A DNA stretch of 64,000 bases from Micromonospora chalcea (GCF_002926165.1 NZ_MAGP01000111.1:1-64000); one strand, 5' to 3'. Counted from the stretch's first letter, positions 31,492-40,326 are shown. Notes: generated by a model not told the origin, from the sequence alone. Program-made: numbers and translations.

Positions 31492-32700
31492 TCAGGCGGT
31501 GGGCACCTCGACGCCGAGTACCGCCTGCTCGTCCGGCCGGTGCACCAGCACGTCCGCCAGGTACGACTGCACCGCCCGGCGCATCCCCACGTCCCGCCCG
31601 GCCTGCTCGGAGAGCAGCCACTTGTGCTCGATGATCTGGGCGAACAGCTCCTGCGGCTCCAGCTTGCGGCGCAGGTGCGCGGGCACCGCCCGGACCACCG
31701 GCTCGAAGACCTCGGTCAGCCAGCGGTGCGCCGCCTGCTGCTCGTCGGTCAGGTCGCTCTCCACCCGGTAGGCGTCCAGGTCGTTGAGGAGCCGGCGGGC
31801 CTGGTTCTCCTCCGCGTCCAGGCCGGTGAGGCGCAGCAGCCGCCGGGTGTGGTAGCCGACGTCGACCACCTTCGGCCGCACCAGGTAACGCCCGTTGTCG
31901 ACAGTGGACATCGCCACCTCGGCCACGTCGAAGCCCAGCTCGTTGAGGCGGCGGATGCGGCGCTCGATGTCGTGCCGGGCGGCGCGCTCGACCTGCTGCT
32001 CGTAGGTGATCTCGTGCCAGAGCTGCTCGTAGCGCCGTACGACCTCCTCGCAGACCACCTCCGGGTCGATCGACTCGTGCAGCAGGCCGGCGGCCTGCAG
32101 GTCGAGCGCCTCGCCGAAGATGTTGACCCGGGCGATCTCCAGGTCCTCGCCGCGCTGCCCGTTGGACAGCGACGGGTGCAGCGCGCCGGTCTCCGCGTCC
32201 ACCAGGTAGGCGGCGAACGCGCCCGCGTCCCGCCGGAACAGCGTGTTGGACAGCGAGCAGTCGCCCCAGAAGAAACCGGTCAGGTGCATCCGGACCAGCA
32301 GCACCGCGAGCGCGTCGAGCAGACGGTTCATGGTCTCCGGCCGCAGCGTGCGGGAGAACAGCGCCCGGTAGGGCAGGGAGAACTGGAGGTGGCGGGTGAT
32401 CAGCACCGGGTCCAGCGGCTCGCCGTCGTCGCTCTGCCGGTCGGCCACGATGGCGACGGCCTCCACCGACGGGAAGTCGATCCGCTCCAGCGCCCGCAGC
32501 AGGTCGTACTCGCGCTCGGCGACCCGCTCGCCAGTCTCCTTCACCGCGTAGACGTACCCGCCGAGCCGGACGAACCGCACGATGTGCCGGGAGATGCCCT
32601 GCGGCAGCGCCACCAGGTGCTCGGCAGGCCACTGCTCCAGCGGGGTCGACCAGGGGAGGTCGAGCAGCGCCGGGTCGACGAGAGCCGAGGTGATCCGCAC
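31492..32700 (-). CDS. DUF4032 domain protein with kinase-like fold
   Basis: 402 residues. The N-terminal half looks like a lipopolysaccharide kinase-type fold: VYAVKETGERVAEREYDLL (lysine and helix C region) and GFFWGDCSLSNTLF with AAYLVDAETG (catalytic-loop and DFG-like motifs). The C-terminal half is the DUF4032 domain. Function unknown. The start GTG at 32700 gives MRITSALVD; a CACACT box 7 nt upstream suggests a leaderless message. It is convergent with nagA (12-nt gap). Confidence 0.82.
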   Translation of the reverse strand: MRITSALVDPALLDLPWSTPLEQWPAEHLVALPQGISRHIVRFVRLGGYVYAVKETGERVAEREYDLLRALERIDFPSVEAVAIVADRQSDDGEPLDPVLITRHLQFSLPYRALFSRTLRPETMNRLLDALAVLLVRMHLTGFFWGDCSLSNTLFRRDAGAFAAYLVDAETGALHPSLSNGQRGEDLEIARVNIFGEALDLQAAGLLHESIDPEVVCEEVVRRYEQLWHEITYEQQVERAARHDIERRIRRLNELGFDVAEVAMSTVDNGRYLVRPKVVDVGYHTRRLLRLTGLDAEENQARRLLNDLDAYRVESDLTDEQQAAHRWLTEVFEPVVRAVPAHLRRKLEPQELFAQIIEHKWLLSEQAGRDVGMRRAVQSYLADVLVHRPDEQAVLGVEVPTA

Positions 32701-32799
32701 GGCAACCAGTGTGACCGCTCACCCCCGGACCGCGCTTCCCTTCGTGGCTCGGCACACAGCCGCCGATGCCCGCGCCGCCCCGGCGCGGTCGGCGGCCGG

Positions 32800-32805
32800 T
32801 AGCGT
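32800..32805 (+). promoter_or_regulatory. Putative -10 box of leaderless PAP2 gene
   Basis: TAGCGT ends 6 nt before the GTG at 32812; there is no Shine-Dalgarno. Confidence 0.4.
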
Positions 32806-32811
32806 GGTCGC

Positions 32812-33585
32812 GTGCGTCAGACCTCAGGGGTACGCGGTCACCTGCGGCTGCGGCCGGTCCGGCCGGCCGGGTGGTGGTTCGACGGGCTGCTGCTCGCATC
32901 AGTGGTGGCGATCACCGTGGCGCTCACCTCCGGGCACCTGTTCGGGCTCGACCGGGCGGTCGCCGACTGGTCCGACGAGCACCGCCCGACCGCCGCCCGC
33001 TGGGTGGCGATGACGCTCAACCTGCTCGGCCAGGGCACCCCGCTGACGCTGCTCGCGGCCGGGCTGGGCGTGCTGCTGGCGCTGCGGCTGCGCTCGGTGC
33101 GGCCGATCCTGCCGCCGGTGGTCGCGTTCGTGCTGACGTTCTTCACGATCGGCCCGCTGAAGGTGTGGACGGCCCGGCCGGCGCCGAGCGCCTCGGTCAA
33201 GGAGCCGTTCCTGTCGCCCGAGCAGACGCTGCCGCTGTTCCAGCACGACCTGCCGGTGCGTTTCGCCCAGTCGTACCCGTCCGGGCACGTCGCCAACGCG
33301 ATCGTCTGGTACGGCGTGCTGGCCCTGCTACTGGCCCCGCTCGTGCGCACGGTCGGCCGGACCGTGCCGCCCCGGCTGGTCACCGTGGTCCGGGTGGTGC
33401 CCCCGGCGGTGGTCTTCTGCACCACCGTCTACCTGGGCTGGCACTGGCTCACCGACTCGATCGCCGGTCTGCTGCTCGGCCTGCTGCTGGACCGGCTGCT
33501 GCGCCGGGTGCCCTGGGACGACCTGCCGCTGCCGCGCCGGCTCGGCGACTGGCGGCGGCCGGTCGACTGGTCCGCGCCGGGCTGA
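32812..33585 (+). CDS. PAP2-family membrane phosphatase
   Basis: 257 residues with six hydrophobic helices and the three PAP2 motifs: KVWTARPAP (about 122-130), YPSGH (about 158-162) and GWHWLTDSIAG (about 213-223). Such enzymes dephosphorylate lipid phosphates such as undecaprenyl pyrophosphate or phosphatidic acid on the outer face of the membrane. GTG start with no ribosome binding site. It precedes the permease gene by 47 nt but that gene has its own promoter-like box. Confidence 0.9.
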   Translation: MRQTSGVRGHLRLRPVRPAGWWFDGLLLASVVAITVALTSGHLFGLDRAVADWSDEHRPTAARWVAMTLNLLGQGTPLTLLAAGLGVLLALRLRSVRPILPPVVAFVLTFFTIGPLKVWTARPAPSASVKEPFLSPEQTLPLFQHDLPVRFAQSYPSGHVANAIVWYGVLALLLAPLVRTVGRTVPPRLVTVVRVVPPAVVFCTTVYLGWHWLTDSIAGLLLGLLLDRLLRRVPWDDLPLPRRLGDWRRPVDWSAPG

Positions 33586-33620
33586 CCGGGCGACCGCACC
33601 CGCTGTTCACCGCACGCTCC

Positions 33621-33626
33621 TAGGCT
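33621..33626 (+). promoter_or_regulatory. Putative -10 box of leaderless permease gene
   Basis: TAGGCT ends 6 nt before the GTG at 33633; there is no Shine-Dalgarno. Confidence 0.4.
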
Positions 33627-33632
33627 GCCGGT

Positions 33633-34874
33633 GTGGAACAACTGGCGCGGCGACTCGGCGTACCCGACGCGGTCGTCATCGGTCTCGGCTCGATGCTCGG
33701 CGCGGGCGTCTTCGTGGTCTTCGCCCCCGCCGCGGCGGCAGCCGGCGGCGTCGGTCTGCTGGTCGCGCTGGCGGTGGCCGGCTTCATCGCCTACTGCAAC
33801 GCCACCAGCTCGGCCCGGCTCGCCGCCCGCTACCCCGAGTCCGGCGGCACCTACGTCTACGGCCGGGAACGGCTGCACCCGTTCGCCGGCTTCCTGGCCG
33901 GCTGGGGCTTCGTGGTCGGCAAGACCGCGAGCTGCGCCGCCATGGCGCTGACCGTCGGGGCGTACCTGTGGCCGGGGCGGGCGCGGCTCGTCGCCGTCCT
34001 CGCGGTGGTGGCGGTGACGGTGGTGAACCTGCGCGGCATCGGCAAGACCGCCGCCGCCACCCGGGTGCTGGTCGCGGTGGTGCTCACAGTGCTCGCCGTG
34101 GTGGCGGTGACCGGTGCCCCGCAGGTGGCGGCCGACCGGCTCACCGCCCCCGCCGACCTCGGGGCACGCGGTGTGCTCACCGCCGCCGGGCTGCTCTTCT
34201 TCGCGTTCGCCGGGTACGCGCGGATCGCCACGCTGGGCGAGGAGGTACGCGACCCGGAGCGCACCATCCCCCGCGCGATGCCGCTGGCGCTCGGCGCGGT
34301 GCTGGCGATCTACCTGACGCTGGCGGTGGTCGCGCTCGGCGTGCTGGGCGCCGACCGGCTGGCGTCCACGGACGCGCCACTGGTCGAGGTGGTGACGGCC
34401 GCCGGGCACCCGGGGCTGGCCTGGCTGGTCCGGGCCGGCGCGGCGGTAGCGGTGACCGGGGTGCTGCTGTCGCTGCTGGCCGGTGTCGGTCGCACCTCGC
34501 TGGCGATGGCCCGCCGCCGGGACCTGCCGCGCGTGCTGGCGGCGGTGCACCCACGCCACCGGGTGCCGCACCGCGCCGAGCTGGCCGTGGCCGCCGTGGT
34601 GATCGCCGTCGTCACGGTCGGCGACGTCCGGGGCGCGATCGGCTTCTCCAGCTGCACCGTGCTGGTCTACTACGCGATCACCAACGCGTCGGCGCTGACG
34701 CTCGGCCCGGACCCGGCCCGGCGCGTACCGGCCCGGGTGCTCGCCGCGCTGGGGCTGGTCGGCTGCCTGGTGCTGGCGGTCAACCTGCCGCTGCCGAGCG
34801 TGCTCGCCGGGTTCGGCGTGCTCGCGCTCGGCGCGCTCGGGTACGCCGTCCGCCGCCGTCGTCGACCTGCCTGA
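33633..34874 (+). CDS. APC-superfamily amino acid permease
   Basis: 413 residues with about twelve membrane helices. The opening VIGLGSMLGAGVFVVFAPAAA is the conserved unwound helix 1 of APC transporters, and YPESGGTYVYGRERL is the loop after helix 2. LGEEVRDPERTIPRAM marks the helix 6-7 loop. A cationic or neutral amino acid is likely; the substrate is not predictable. GTG start, probably leaderless. Convergent with the channel gene (9-nt gap). Confidence 0.9.
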   Translation: MEQLARRLGVPDAVVIGLGSMLGAGVFVVFAPAAAAAGGVGLLVALAVAGFIAYCNATSSARLAARYPESGGTYVYGRERLHPFAGFLAGWGFVVGKTASCAAMALTVGAYLWPGRARLVAVLAVVAVTVVNLRGIGKTAAATRVLVAVVLTVLAVVAVTGAPQVAADRLTAPADLGARGVLTAAGLLFFAFAGYARIATLGEEVRDPERTIPRAMPLALGAVLAIYLTLAVVALGVLGADRLASTDAPLVEVVTAAGHPGLAWLVRAGAAVAVTGVLLSLLAGVGRTSLAMARRRDLPRVLAAVHPRHRVPHRAELAVAAVVIAVVTVGDVRGAIGFSSCTVLVYYAITNASALTLGPDPARRVPARVLAALGLVGCLVLAVNLPLPSVLAGFGVLALGALGYAVRRRRRPA

Positions 34875-34883
34875 GGCGGCCGG

Positions 34884-36671
34884 TCACTCCTCCGGGCGGC
34901 GCGCGGCGGGTGGGCCGGCGGGCGGCGCCGGCGGCGGCACGGGCGTGGTCTCCCGCAGCAGCGCGGTCAGCCCGGCCCGCCGGGCCACCACCGTCAACCG
35001 GTCACCGGCCTGGATCACCATCCGCGGATCGGCCGTCCAGTCGGCTTTCTGGTTCGGCCGGGTGTACGCGAGCAGGCGTACCTCGCCGGGCCGGGCCACC
35101 GCGCTCAGCGGACGCCCGTCCAGCGGTGAGCCCGCCACCACCGGCACCTCGGTGACCAGCAGCGCGTGCCGGTCGACCGGGATGGTGGCGACGACCGCGC
35201 GGTCCAGCAGCGCCGCCGCGAACGACGGCGCGGCCAGATAGGACACACTGCGCGAGATGCCGATGCCGAACGCCTGCTGGATCCGCTCGGCGAAGTCGCC
35301 GTCGAACAGCCGCAGCACCACCCGCAGGTCCGGGTCGAGCGACCGGGCGATCAGCGCGGCACGCAGGTTCGTCCCGTCGTCGGTGGAGACCACCACCAGC
35401 GCCTGGCACGTGTCGACCGAGGCGGACCGCAGCGTCTCCTCCCGGCCCGCGTCGCCGACGATCAGCGGCACCCCCAGCCGGTGCGCCAGCGCGGCGCCCC
35501 GCGCGTCCGCGTTCTTGTCGATCGCCACCACCTCGACGCCGAAGTCGTGCAGCTGGGCCATCACCCGGGTGCCGATGTTGCCCAGCCCGACCAGCACCAC
35601 GTGCCCGGAGCGGTCCGGCTGGACCCGCCCGGCGTGCAGCGCCAGCCGGGCGTTTACGACGCCGTCGACCACCGCTGCGGTGATCAGCGGGATCAGCGCC
35701 AGCCCGGCCAGGTTGAGCACCACCTGCATGACCTGGGCGGCGACCGGCTTGTTGACGTCCGGATCCTGGCCGGTGAGCGTGGTGACCAGCGTCAGGTAGA
35801 CCGCCTCGCTCCAGCTGACGTCGGCGGCCCGCGCGTTGAGCCAGCCCAGCACCGCGATCACCCCGAGCAGCACCAGCACCGCGATGCCGATCTTGCGGGT
35901 GGCGAAGTGGCGGACCGCGCGCAGCAGCACCGCCGCCGGCTGCCGTCGCCGCCGCGCCCGCACCAGCCGCCGCGCGGCCTCCTCCGTGCCCGCCGGCCGG
36001 CCGGTCGCCTCGGCCAGTACCACGTCGGCCGCGGCCTCGTCGGCGGGCAGCACCCGGACCAGGTCCGGGTCGGTGGTGACGGCCAGGCCGCAGACCACGT
36101 CCTGGGGGCGTACGTCGTCGCGCCGCGCCACGTACAGCGTGCGCCCGGCGTGCCGGAAGTGGGTCGGCGCCACCTCGCCCAGCGCTGCGGCGACGAAGGC
36201 GGGCGCGGCCATCGAGGCGTCGGAGAGCACCGCCGAGTCGGGGAAGAGCTGGCGCAGCCCGTCCGCCAGGTTGGTGTTGAACATGCGCACCACCAGGCGC
36301 AGCCGGGACTCGACCTCCTGGGCGCAGAGCGCGGCGTGCATGTTGCCCACGTCGTCCTGGTTCAGCAGCGCCAGCCCGGCCGCGCCGGCCAGTCCGGCCC
36401 GGCGGAACGCCGCCTCATCGAGGCGTTCGGCGGTGACGACCCGTACCCCCGGCACGTCCCGCCCGTCCGGGCCCTCGGACCGGCGGCGGGCCGGCACCAC
36501 GAGCGTGACCCGCACCCGCCCGTCGGCGCTGTCGGTGGCGAGCAGCGACCGGACCACCCAGTAGGCGAGCGGATCGGAGCCGCAGACCACGAAGTGGGGG
36601 CGTTCGTCCCCGTTCATCCGGAGCCGCCAGCCGGTCGCGCGGCGTGCGCGGTCACGCAGGGGCTCGGCCAT
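34884..36671 (-). CDS. Ion channel with two RCK/TrkA-N domains (CASTOR/POLLUX-like layout)
   Basis: 595 residues. The N-terminal NAD-binding TrkA-N domain (about 27-160; HFVVCGSDPLAYWVVRSL) is followed by a two-helix pore module (about 258-345), then a second TrkA-N domain (HVVLVGLGNIGTRVM, about 358-480) and a C-terminal TrkA-C-like domain. The pore region reads LTLVTTLTGQDPDVNKP with no TVGYG filter, so it may not be a selective potassium channel. RCK domains bind nucleotide or calcium. ATG at 36671 with a TACCAT box 6 nt upstream; an internal ATG at 36617 is possible. Confidence 0.82.
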   Translation of the reverse strand: MAEPLRDRARRATGWRLRMNGDERPHFVVCGSDPLAYWVVRSLLATDSADGRVRVTLVVPARRRSEGPDGRDVPGVRVVTAERLDEAAFRRAGLAGAAGLALLNQDDVGNMHAALCAQEVESRLRLVVRMFNTNLADGLRQLFPDSAVLSDASMAAPAFVAAALGEVAPTHFRHAGRTLYVARRDDVRPQDVVCGLAVTTDPDLVRVLPADEAAADVVLAEATGRPAGTEEAARRLVRARRRRQPAAVLLRAVRHFATRKIGIAVLVLLGVIAVLGWLNARAADVSWSEAVYLTLVTTLTGQDPDVNKPVAAQVMQVVLNLAGLALIPLITAAVVDGVVNARLALHAGRVQPDRSGHVVLVGLGNIGTRVMAQLHDFGVEVVAIDKNADARGAALAHRLGVPLIVGDAGREETLRSASVDTCQALVVVSTDDGTNLRAALIARSLDPDLRVVLRLFDGDFAERIQQAFGIGISRSVSYLAAPSFAAALLDRAVVATIPVDRHALLVTEVPVVAGSPLDGRPLSAVARPGEVRLLAYTRPNQKADWTADPRMVIQAGDRLTVVARRAGLTALLRETTPVPPPAPPAGPPAARRPEE

Positions 36672-36677
36672 GTCCGG

Positions 36678-36683
36678 ATGGTA
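36678..36683 (-). promoter_or_regulatory. Putative -10 box of leaderless channel gene
   Basis: TACCAT on the minus strand ends 6 nt before the ATG at 36671; there is no Shine-Dalgarno. Confidence 0.4.
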
Positions 36684-36758
36684 GTCAGCCGCTCGCGGTA
36701 CGCGCAGCCCCCTCGATCATGAACGCATGGCGTGGCCGGGTACGGGTAGAGCACCGGC

Positions 36759-37238
36759 ATGCAGACGTTCCTGCCGTATCCGGACTTCCTGGCCAGCGCC
36801 CGGACGCTGGACCAGAAGCGGCTGGGCAAGCAGCGCGTGGAGACGATCCAGGTGCTGCGCGGCCTGACCCGGCCGGACTACGGCTGGCGCAACCATCCCG
36901 CGGTGAAGATGTGGGCCGGGTACGAGGAGGCGCTGACCCGGTACGGGCTGGACATGTGCGCGGTGTGGTGCGAGCCCGGCCGGGCCGACACCTGCGCCGG
37001 CACGCTCGCCACCGACCTCGCCACCGCCTGCGGCATCGCGGTGATCCGCACCCAGGACGAGCTGGCCGCCGCCGGTGAGCTGCCGCCCTGGCTGGGCCGC
37101 GACGACCTGCACCGCAGCCACCGGTCGTCGCTGCTGCGCAAGGACCCGGTCCACTATGCGCGGCTGTTCACCGACGTCTCCCCCGACCTGGAGTACGTCT
37201 GGCCCCCCTCCGACCGCCCCCGCCACTGCCTCCCGTGA
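36759..37238 (+). CDS. Pyrimidine dimer DNA glycosylase-like protein (MSMEG_6728 family)
   Basis: 159 residues. The start MQTFLPYPDFLASARTLDQKRLGKQRVE matches the family related to T4 endonuclease V, where Arg/Lys residues near LGKQRVE contact DNA. WRNHPAVKMWAGYEEAL and the HRSHRSSLLRKDPVHY motif are also characteristic. It may act on UV-damaged DNA, but family members in mycobacteria are uncharacterised. TAGAGC lies 6 nt before the ATG, with no ribosome binding site. It ends at the extragenic repeats. Confidence 0.8.
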   Translation: MQTFLPYPDFLASARTLDQKRLGKQRVETIQVLRGLTRPDYGWRNHPAVKMWAGYEEALTRYGLDMCAVWCEPGRADTCAGTLATDLATACGIAVIRTQDELAAAGELPPWLGRDDLHRSHRSSLLRKDPVHYARLFTDVSPDLEYVWPPSDRPRHCLP

Positions 37239-37291
37239 AAGGAAGGGCCCCTTTTTAACGCCTCCGGTAGAGGAAGGGCCCCTTGTTAACA
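37237..37291. repeat. GGGCCCC extragenic palindromic repeat, double unit
   Basis: AAAGGAAGGGCCCCTTTTTAACGCC, then TCCGGTAGAGGAAGGGCCCCTTGTTAACA: two units in tandem directly after the glycosylase-like gene, beginning at its stop codon. They are inverted relative to the pair at 37369-37424 and match the element at 1307-1364. Confidence 0.85.
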
Positions 37292-37368
37292 CCTCCCCCA
37301 CGCCGCCGCGCGGCGCACTCGGCGCGCGGGCGGCCGGCGCGCGGCGCGGACGTAACCGGGCCGCCCGG

Positions 37369-37424
37369 CGTTAAGAAGGGCCCCCGCACATCCGTATGCG
37401 TTAAAAAGGGCCCCTTCCTTTCAC
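37369..37424. repeat. GGGCCCC extragenic palindromic repeat, inverted double unit
   Basis: GCGTTAAGAAGGGCCCCC, then a degenerate link and GCGTTAAAAAGGGCCCCTTCCTTTCA: the mirror of the pair at 37237-37291. The two pairs are 77 bp apart and could fold together into one long stem. No gene lies between them; the 77-bp spacer is GC-rich with GCGCGCGG tracts. Confidence 0.85.
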
Positions 37425-37465
37425 CTCGGGCAGACTGGGGGGACCACCGACTGAAGGATGCCCCC

Positions 37466-39010
37466 GTGAGTCTGTCGCAAGTGGTAGGTCGCCTGATCGG
37501 CGTACGCGAGCACGTGGTGGACCCGGGCGGCGGTGGCGCTCCCCGCGTGTCGCGACCGGTCGCGGCACTGGTGGTCGGCGGCGGCATCGCCGGCATGTCG
37601 GCGGCGGTGGTGCTGGCCGAGCGCGGAGTGGCGGTGACCGTGCTGGAGGCCGCGCCGCACCTCGGCGGACGGCTCGGCGCGTGGCCGGAGGAGTTGCCCG
37701 ACGGCGTCCAGCGCAACGAGCACGGCTTCCACGCGTTCTTCCGCCAGTACTGGAACTGGCGGTCGATCCTGCGCCGGGTCGACCCGGCGCTGGGCTTCCT
37801 CAAGCCGATCCCGGGCTATCCGATCCTGTCCGAGCAGTGGCCGACCGAGGAGTTCGGCAAGCTGCCGCCCGCGCCGCCGGCCAACCTGCTGGCGTTGCTG
37901 CTGCGCAGCCCCAGCCTGCGCCTGGCGGACCTGCGGTCGATGGACCGGGACGCCGCGCTGCCGCTGCTCACCTACGACCCGGCACGCACCTACGAGGAGT
38001 TCGACGAGCGCACTGCCGACGAGTTGCTCACCTCGCTGCGGCTGCCGGACCGGGCGCGGGCCATGCTGTTCGAGGTCTTCTCGCACTCGTTCTTCAACCA
38101 CGAGGCGGAGATGTCGGCCGCCGAGATGATCGCGCAGTTCCACTTCTACCTGCTCGGCAACCCGGAAGGGCTGGCCTTCGACTGCCCGGACCGGGACTAC
38201 GCGACAGCGATCTGGGAGCCGCTGACCCGGCACGTGGAGAAGCACGGCGGCCGGGTGCTGACCGGCGCTCCGGCGGCCCGGCTGGACCGTACCCCGGAGG
38301 GCTGGCGCGTCACCGGCGCGGACGGCGACACCTGGGAGGCGCCGCACGTGGTGCTCGCGGTGGACCCCACCGCGCTCGCCGCGCTGGTCGCCGCCTCGCC
38401 CGGCCTGGTCGCGGCGGCACCCGAGCTGGTGGCGCGGATGCCCGCGTTCGGCACGCCCGGGCCGCCGTACGCGGTGGCGCGGTACTGGATGGACGGGGAC
38501 GTCCGCCCGGACCGGGCGGTGTTCAGTGGCGTCTCCCGGCAGCCCACGCTGGATTCGGTGACGCTCTACCACCGGCTGGAGGACGAACCGCGCCGCTGGG
38601 CCGAGCGGACCGGCGGCTCGGTGGTGGAGCTGCACGCGTACGCCTGCGAGCCGGACGTACCGGCCGACGAGCTGGCCGCGCGGATGCTGCGGGAGCTGAC
38701 CGCGCTCTGGCCGGAGGTGGCCGACCTGCGGGTACGCGAGCTGCGCGCCCGGGTCGAGGCGCAGGCCCCGGCGTTCACGCCGGGCAGCCACGCTGGCCGT
38801 CCGGGGGTGGAGACCGACGCGGCGGGCCTCTACCTGGCCGGGGACGGCATCCGCACGGAGTTCCCGAGCGCGCTGATGGAACGGTCGGCGGCCACCGGGA
38901 TCATCGCGGCGAACCACATCCTGCGCGCCGAGGGGGCGGCGGCCGAGCCGGTCCGCTCGATCCGTCCGCGCGGCCTGCTGGCCGGCAGGGTGGGCCCGAA
39001 ACGGTCATAG
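37466..39010 (+). CDS. FAD-dependent oxidoreductase of the phytoene desaturase/CrtU type
   Basis: 514 residues. The dinucleotide-binding motif VVGGGIAGMSAAVVLAERG (about 37-55) is followed by EAAPHLGGRLG and NEHGFHAFFRQYWNWRSILRR, a stretch I associate with CrtU-like carotenoid desaturase/methyltransferases; the C-terminal FAD motif is LYLAGDGIRTEFPSALMERSAATG. The real substrate could be another isoprenoid. GAAGGA precedes the GTG at 37466. No other carotenoid gene is adjacent. Confidence 0.8.
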   Translation: MSLSQVVGRLIGVREHVVDPGGGGAPRVSRPVAALVVGGGIAGMSAAVVLAERGVAVTVLEAAPHLGGRLGAWPEELPDGVQRNEHGFHAFFRQYWNWRSILRRVDPALGFLKPIPGYPILSEQWPTEEFGKLPPAPPANLLALLLRSPSLRLADLRSMDRDAALPLLTYDPARTYEEFDERTADELLTSLRLPDRARAMLFEVFSHSFFNHEAEMSAAEMIAQFHFYLLGNPEGLAFDCPDRDYATAIWEPLTRHVEKHGGRVLTGAPAARLDRTPEGWRVTGADGDTWEAPHVVLAVDPTALAALVAASPGLVAAAPELVARMPAFGTPGPPYAVARYWMDGDVRPDRAVFSGVSRQPTLDSVTLYHRLEDEPRRWAERTGGSVVELHAYACEPDVPADELAARMLRELTALWPEVADLRVRELRARVEAQAPAFTPGSHAGRPGVETDAAGLYLAGDGIRTEFPSALMERSAATGIIAANHILRAEGAAAEPVRSIRPRGLLAGRVGPKRS

Positions 39011-39064
39011 AGGGGCAGAAACGGCTCTACGCTCGACTGATCCGGTGACACGGGAGGTCGGGCG

Positions 39065-40201
39065 GTGAGCACCGCGACGCGGGAGCGGCGCGACGAGGAG
39101 CACGGGACGCCACGGGACGAACGGACCGCGGTGGTCACCGCGCTGCGACTCGGCTGGTCGATGGCGGACGCCTACCACCACGCGCGGACCGCCGACCTGA
39201 CCGACGGCGGGAACCGTCCGGTGGCCGCGCCGCCGAAGCTGTCGAACCTGACCGAGCTGGCCGGGTGGCACCGGCTCGGCATGTACCTCGACGGCGTGGA
39301 CGTGGCGCTGGCCCAGATCGCGCCGCTGACCCCGGCCGGCCGTACCCTGCCGTCCACCGCCGCCGCCCGCCGCGCCACCGCCGCCGACCGGGAGCCGCTG
39401 CTGCGCGCGCTCGACGACCTCAACATCGACGTGCTGCGCTGGACGATGGCGACGAACCACCGGGTGGGTGTGGCGTACCGGCTCGGGCGCTCACTCGCCG
39501 ACACCGTCCGGCGCGGCGACGCCGACCGGCTCCCCGGCCGGTTCGGTGGCCGGCACCTCCAGATCAGCAGGTGGCTGGACGAACTGGCGAGCGTGCTGCC
39601 GCCGTACTCGGCCGCCGTGGTGCGCCGCTCGCTCGCCGCCTGGGCCACGGCTGTCGGCCGGGCCACCGTCGGCGACCCGGGCGAGGCCGGTCTCGCCGAC
39701 CTGGCCCGGGAGCTGCGCAACCAGGGCGACCTGTGGCAGGACGTGCTCACCGGCGGGCTGCATCCGCGCGATCTGCTGGACGAGGAGAACTGGGCGGTGA
39801 TCGCCCGCAACGTCATCATCCGGGACCGGAAGCTGGTGGCGCAGGCGGCCCGGGGCATCTTCTGGCCGGTGCTGGCGCCCCTGCTGGTGGTGCTGCTGGC
39901 AGTGGTCGGCGTCAGCGCCGCCGCGGCGGCCGGCTCCCCCACCACCCGGGCGGCGGTGGCGCTCGTCGGCCTCGGCGCCGGACTGACCGCGATCTGGCGG
40001 TCGATCTCCACGCCGACGCTGTCGGTGGCCGCCGAGGTGAACCGCCCGCTGCTGGACAGCGAGCTGGTGGTGCAGATGACCGCCCGGATCGACCGGCCGC
40101 TCACCGCCGCGCGAAGCGCCGGACGGGCCGGACGGCAGCGGCGACCCACCGACGGCGGATCGAAATACGTTGCAGGCGTTTCCCGAATCGATCTACCGTG
40201 A
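39065..40201 (+). CDS. Conserved hypothetical protein with C-terminal membrane helices
   Basis: 378 residues. A mostly helical soluble region (about 1-265) with no recognised motif is followed by two membrane helices (about 270-315; FWPVLAPLLVVLLAVVGV and AVALVGLGAGLTAIW) and a basic cytoplasmic tail. The GTG at 39065 has GGGAGGTC upstream. It follows the FAD enzyme gene by 54 nt, so they may be co-transcribed. The family is not known to me. Confidence 0.75.
   Translation: MSTATRERRDEEHGTPRDERTAVVTALRLGWSMADAYHHARTADLTDGGNRPVAAPPKLSNLTELAGWHRLGMYLDGVDVALAQIAPLTPAGRTLPSTAAARRATAADREPLLRALDDLNIDVLRWTMATNHRVGVAYRLGRSLADTVRRGDADRLPGRFGGRHLQISRWLDELASVLPPYSAAVVRRSLAAWATAVGRATVGDPGEAGLADLARELRNQGDLWQDVLTGGLHPRDLLDEENWAVIARNVIIRDRKLVAQAARGIFWPVLAPLLVVLLAVVGVSAAAAAGSPTTRAAVALVGLGAGLTAIWRSISTPTLSVAAEVNRPLLDSELVVQMTARIDRPLTAARSAGRAGRQRRPTDGGSKYVAGVSRIDLP
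40170..40197 (+). promoter_or_regulatory. Sigma-70-like promoter for the small ORF
   Basis: TTGCAG (40170-40175) and TCTACC (40192-40197) are separated by 16 bp. They lie in the 3' end of the preceding gene and would start transcription about 30 nt before the 29-codon ORF at 40237. Confidence 0.45.
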
Positions 40202-40236
40202 CCGCGCAAGGTCAACCACCGTTCCGGGAGCCGTCG

Positions 40237-40326
40237 ATGTCGCTGCGATACGCCACCACGATGACGTCGTGGCTGCTCGGCGACGGCTGCCGGGAACACG
40301 GTCCCTGGCCCGGAGGGCACGACTGA
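40237..40326 (+). CDS. Candidate 29-residue peptide in its own transcription unit
   Basis: An ATG at 40237 with GGGAG 7 nt upstream opens a 29-codon frame with Trp-Leu-Leu, one cysteine (GDGCREHG) and a Gly/Pro-rich end. It stops 24 nt before a perfect intrinsic terminator. A promoter-like TTGCAG...TCTACC lies upstream, so the whole unit is about 180 nt. No match is known to me. It could be a small protein, a leader peptide for attenuation of the HNH gene behind the terminator, or the marker of a small RNA. Confidence 0.45.
   Translation: MSLRYATTMTSWLLGDGCREHGPWPGGHD

Noticed and set aside
36644..37078. 144-codon plus-strand frame overlapping the glycosylase-like gene
   Set aside because: Out-of-frame shadow; the other frame has a clear family pattern.
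37291..37369. Possible transposable element between the mirror-image repeats
   Set aside because: Only 77 bp of GC-rich sequence lies between them, with no transposase or target-site duplication visible; more likely two hairpin repeats.
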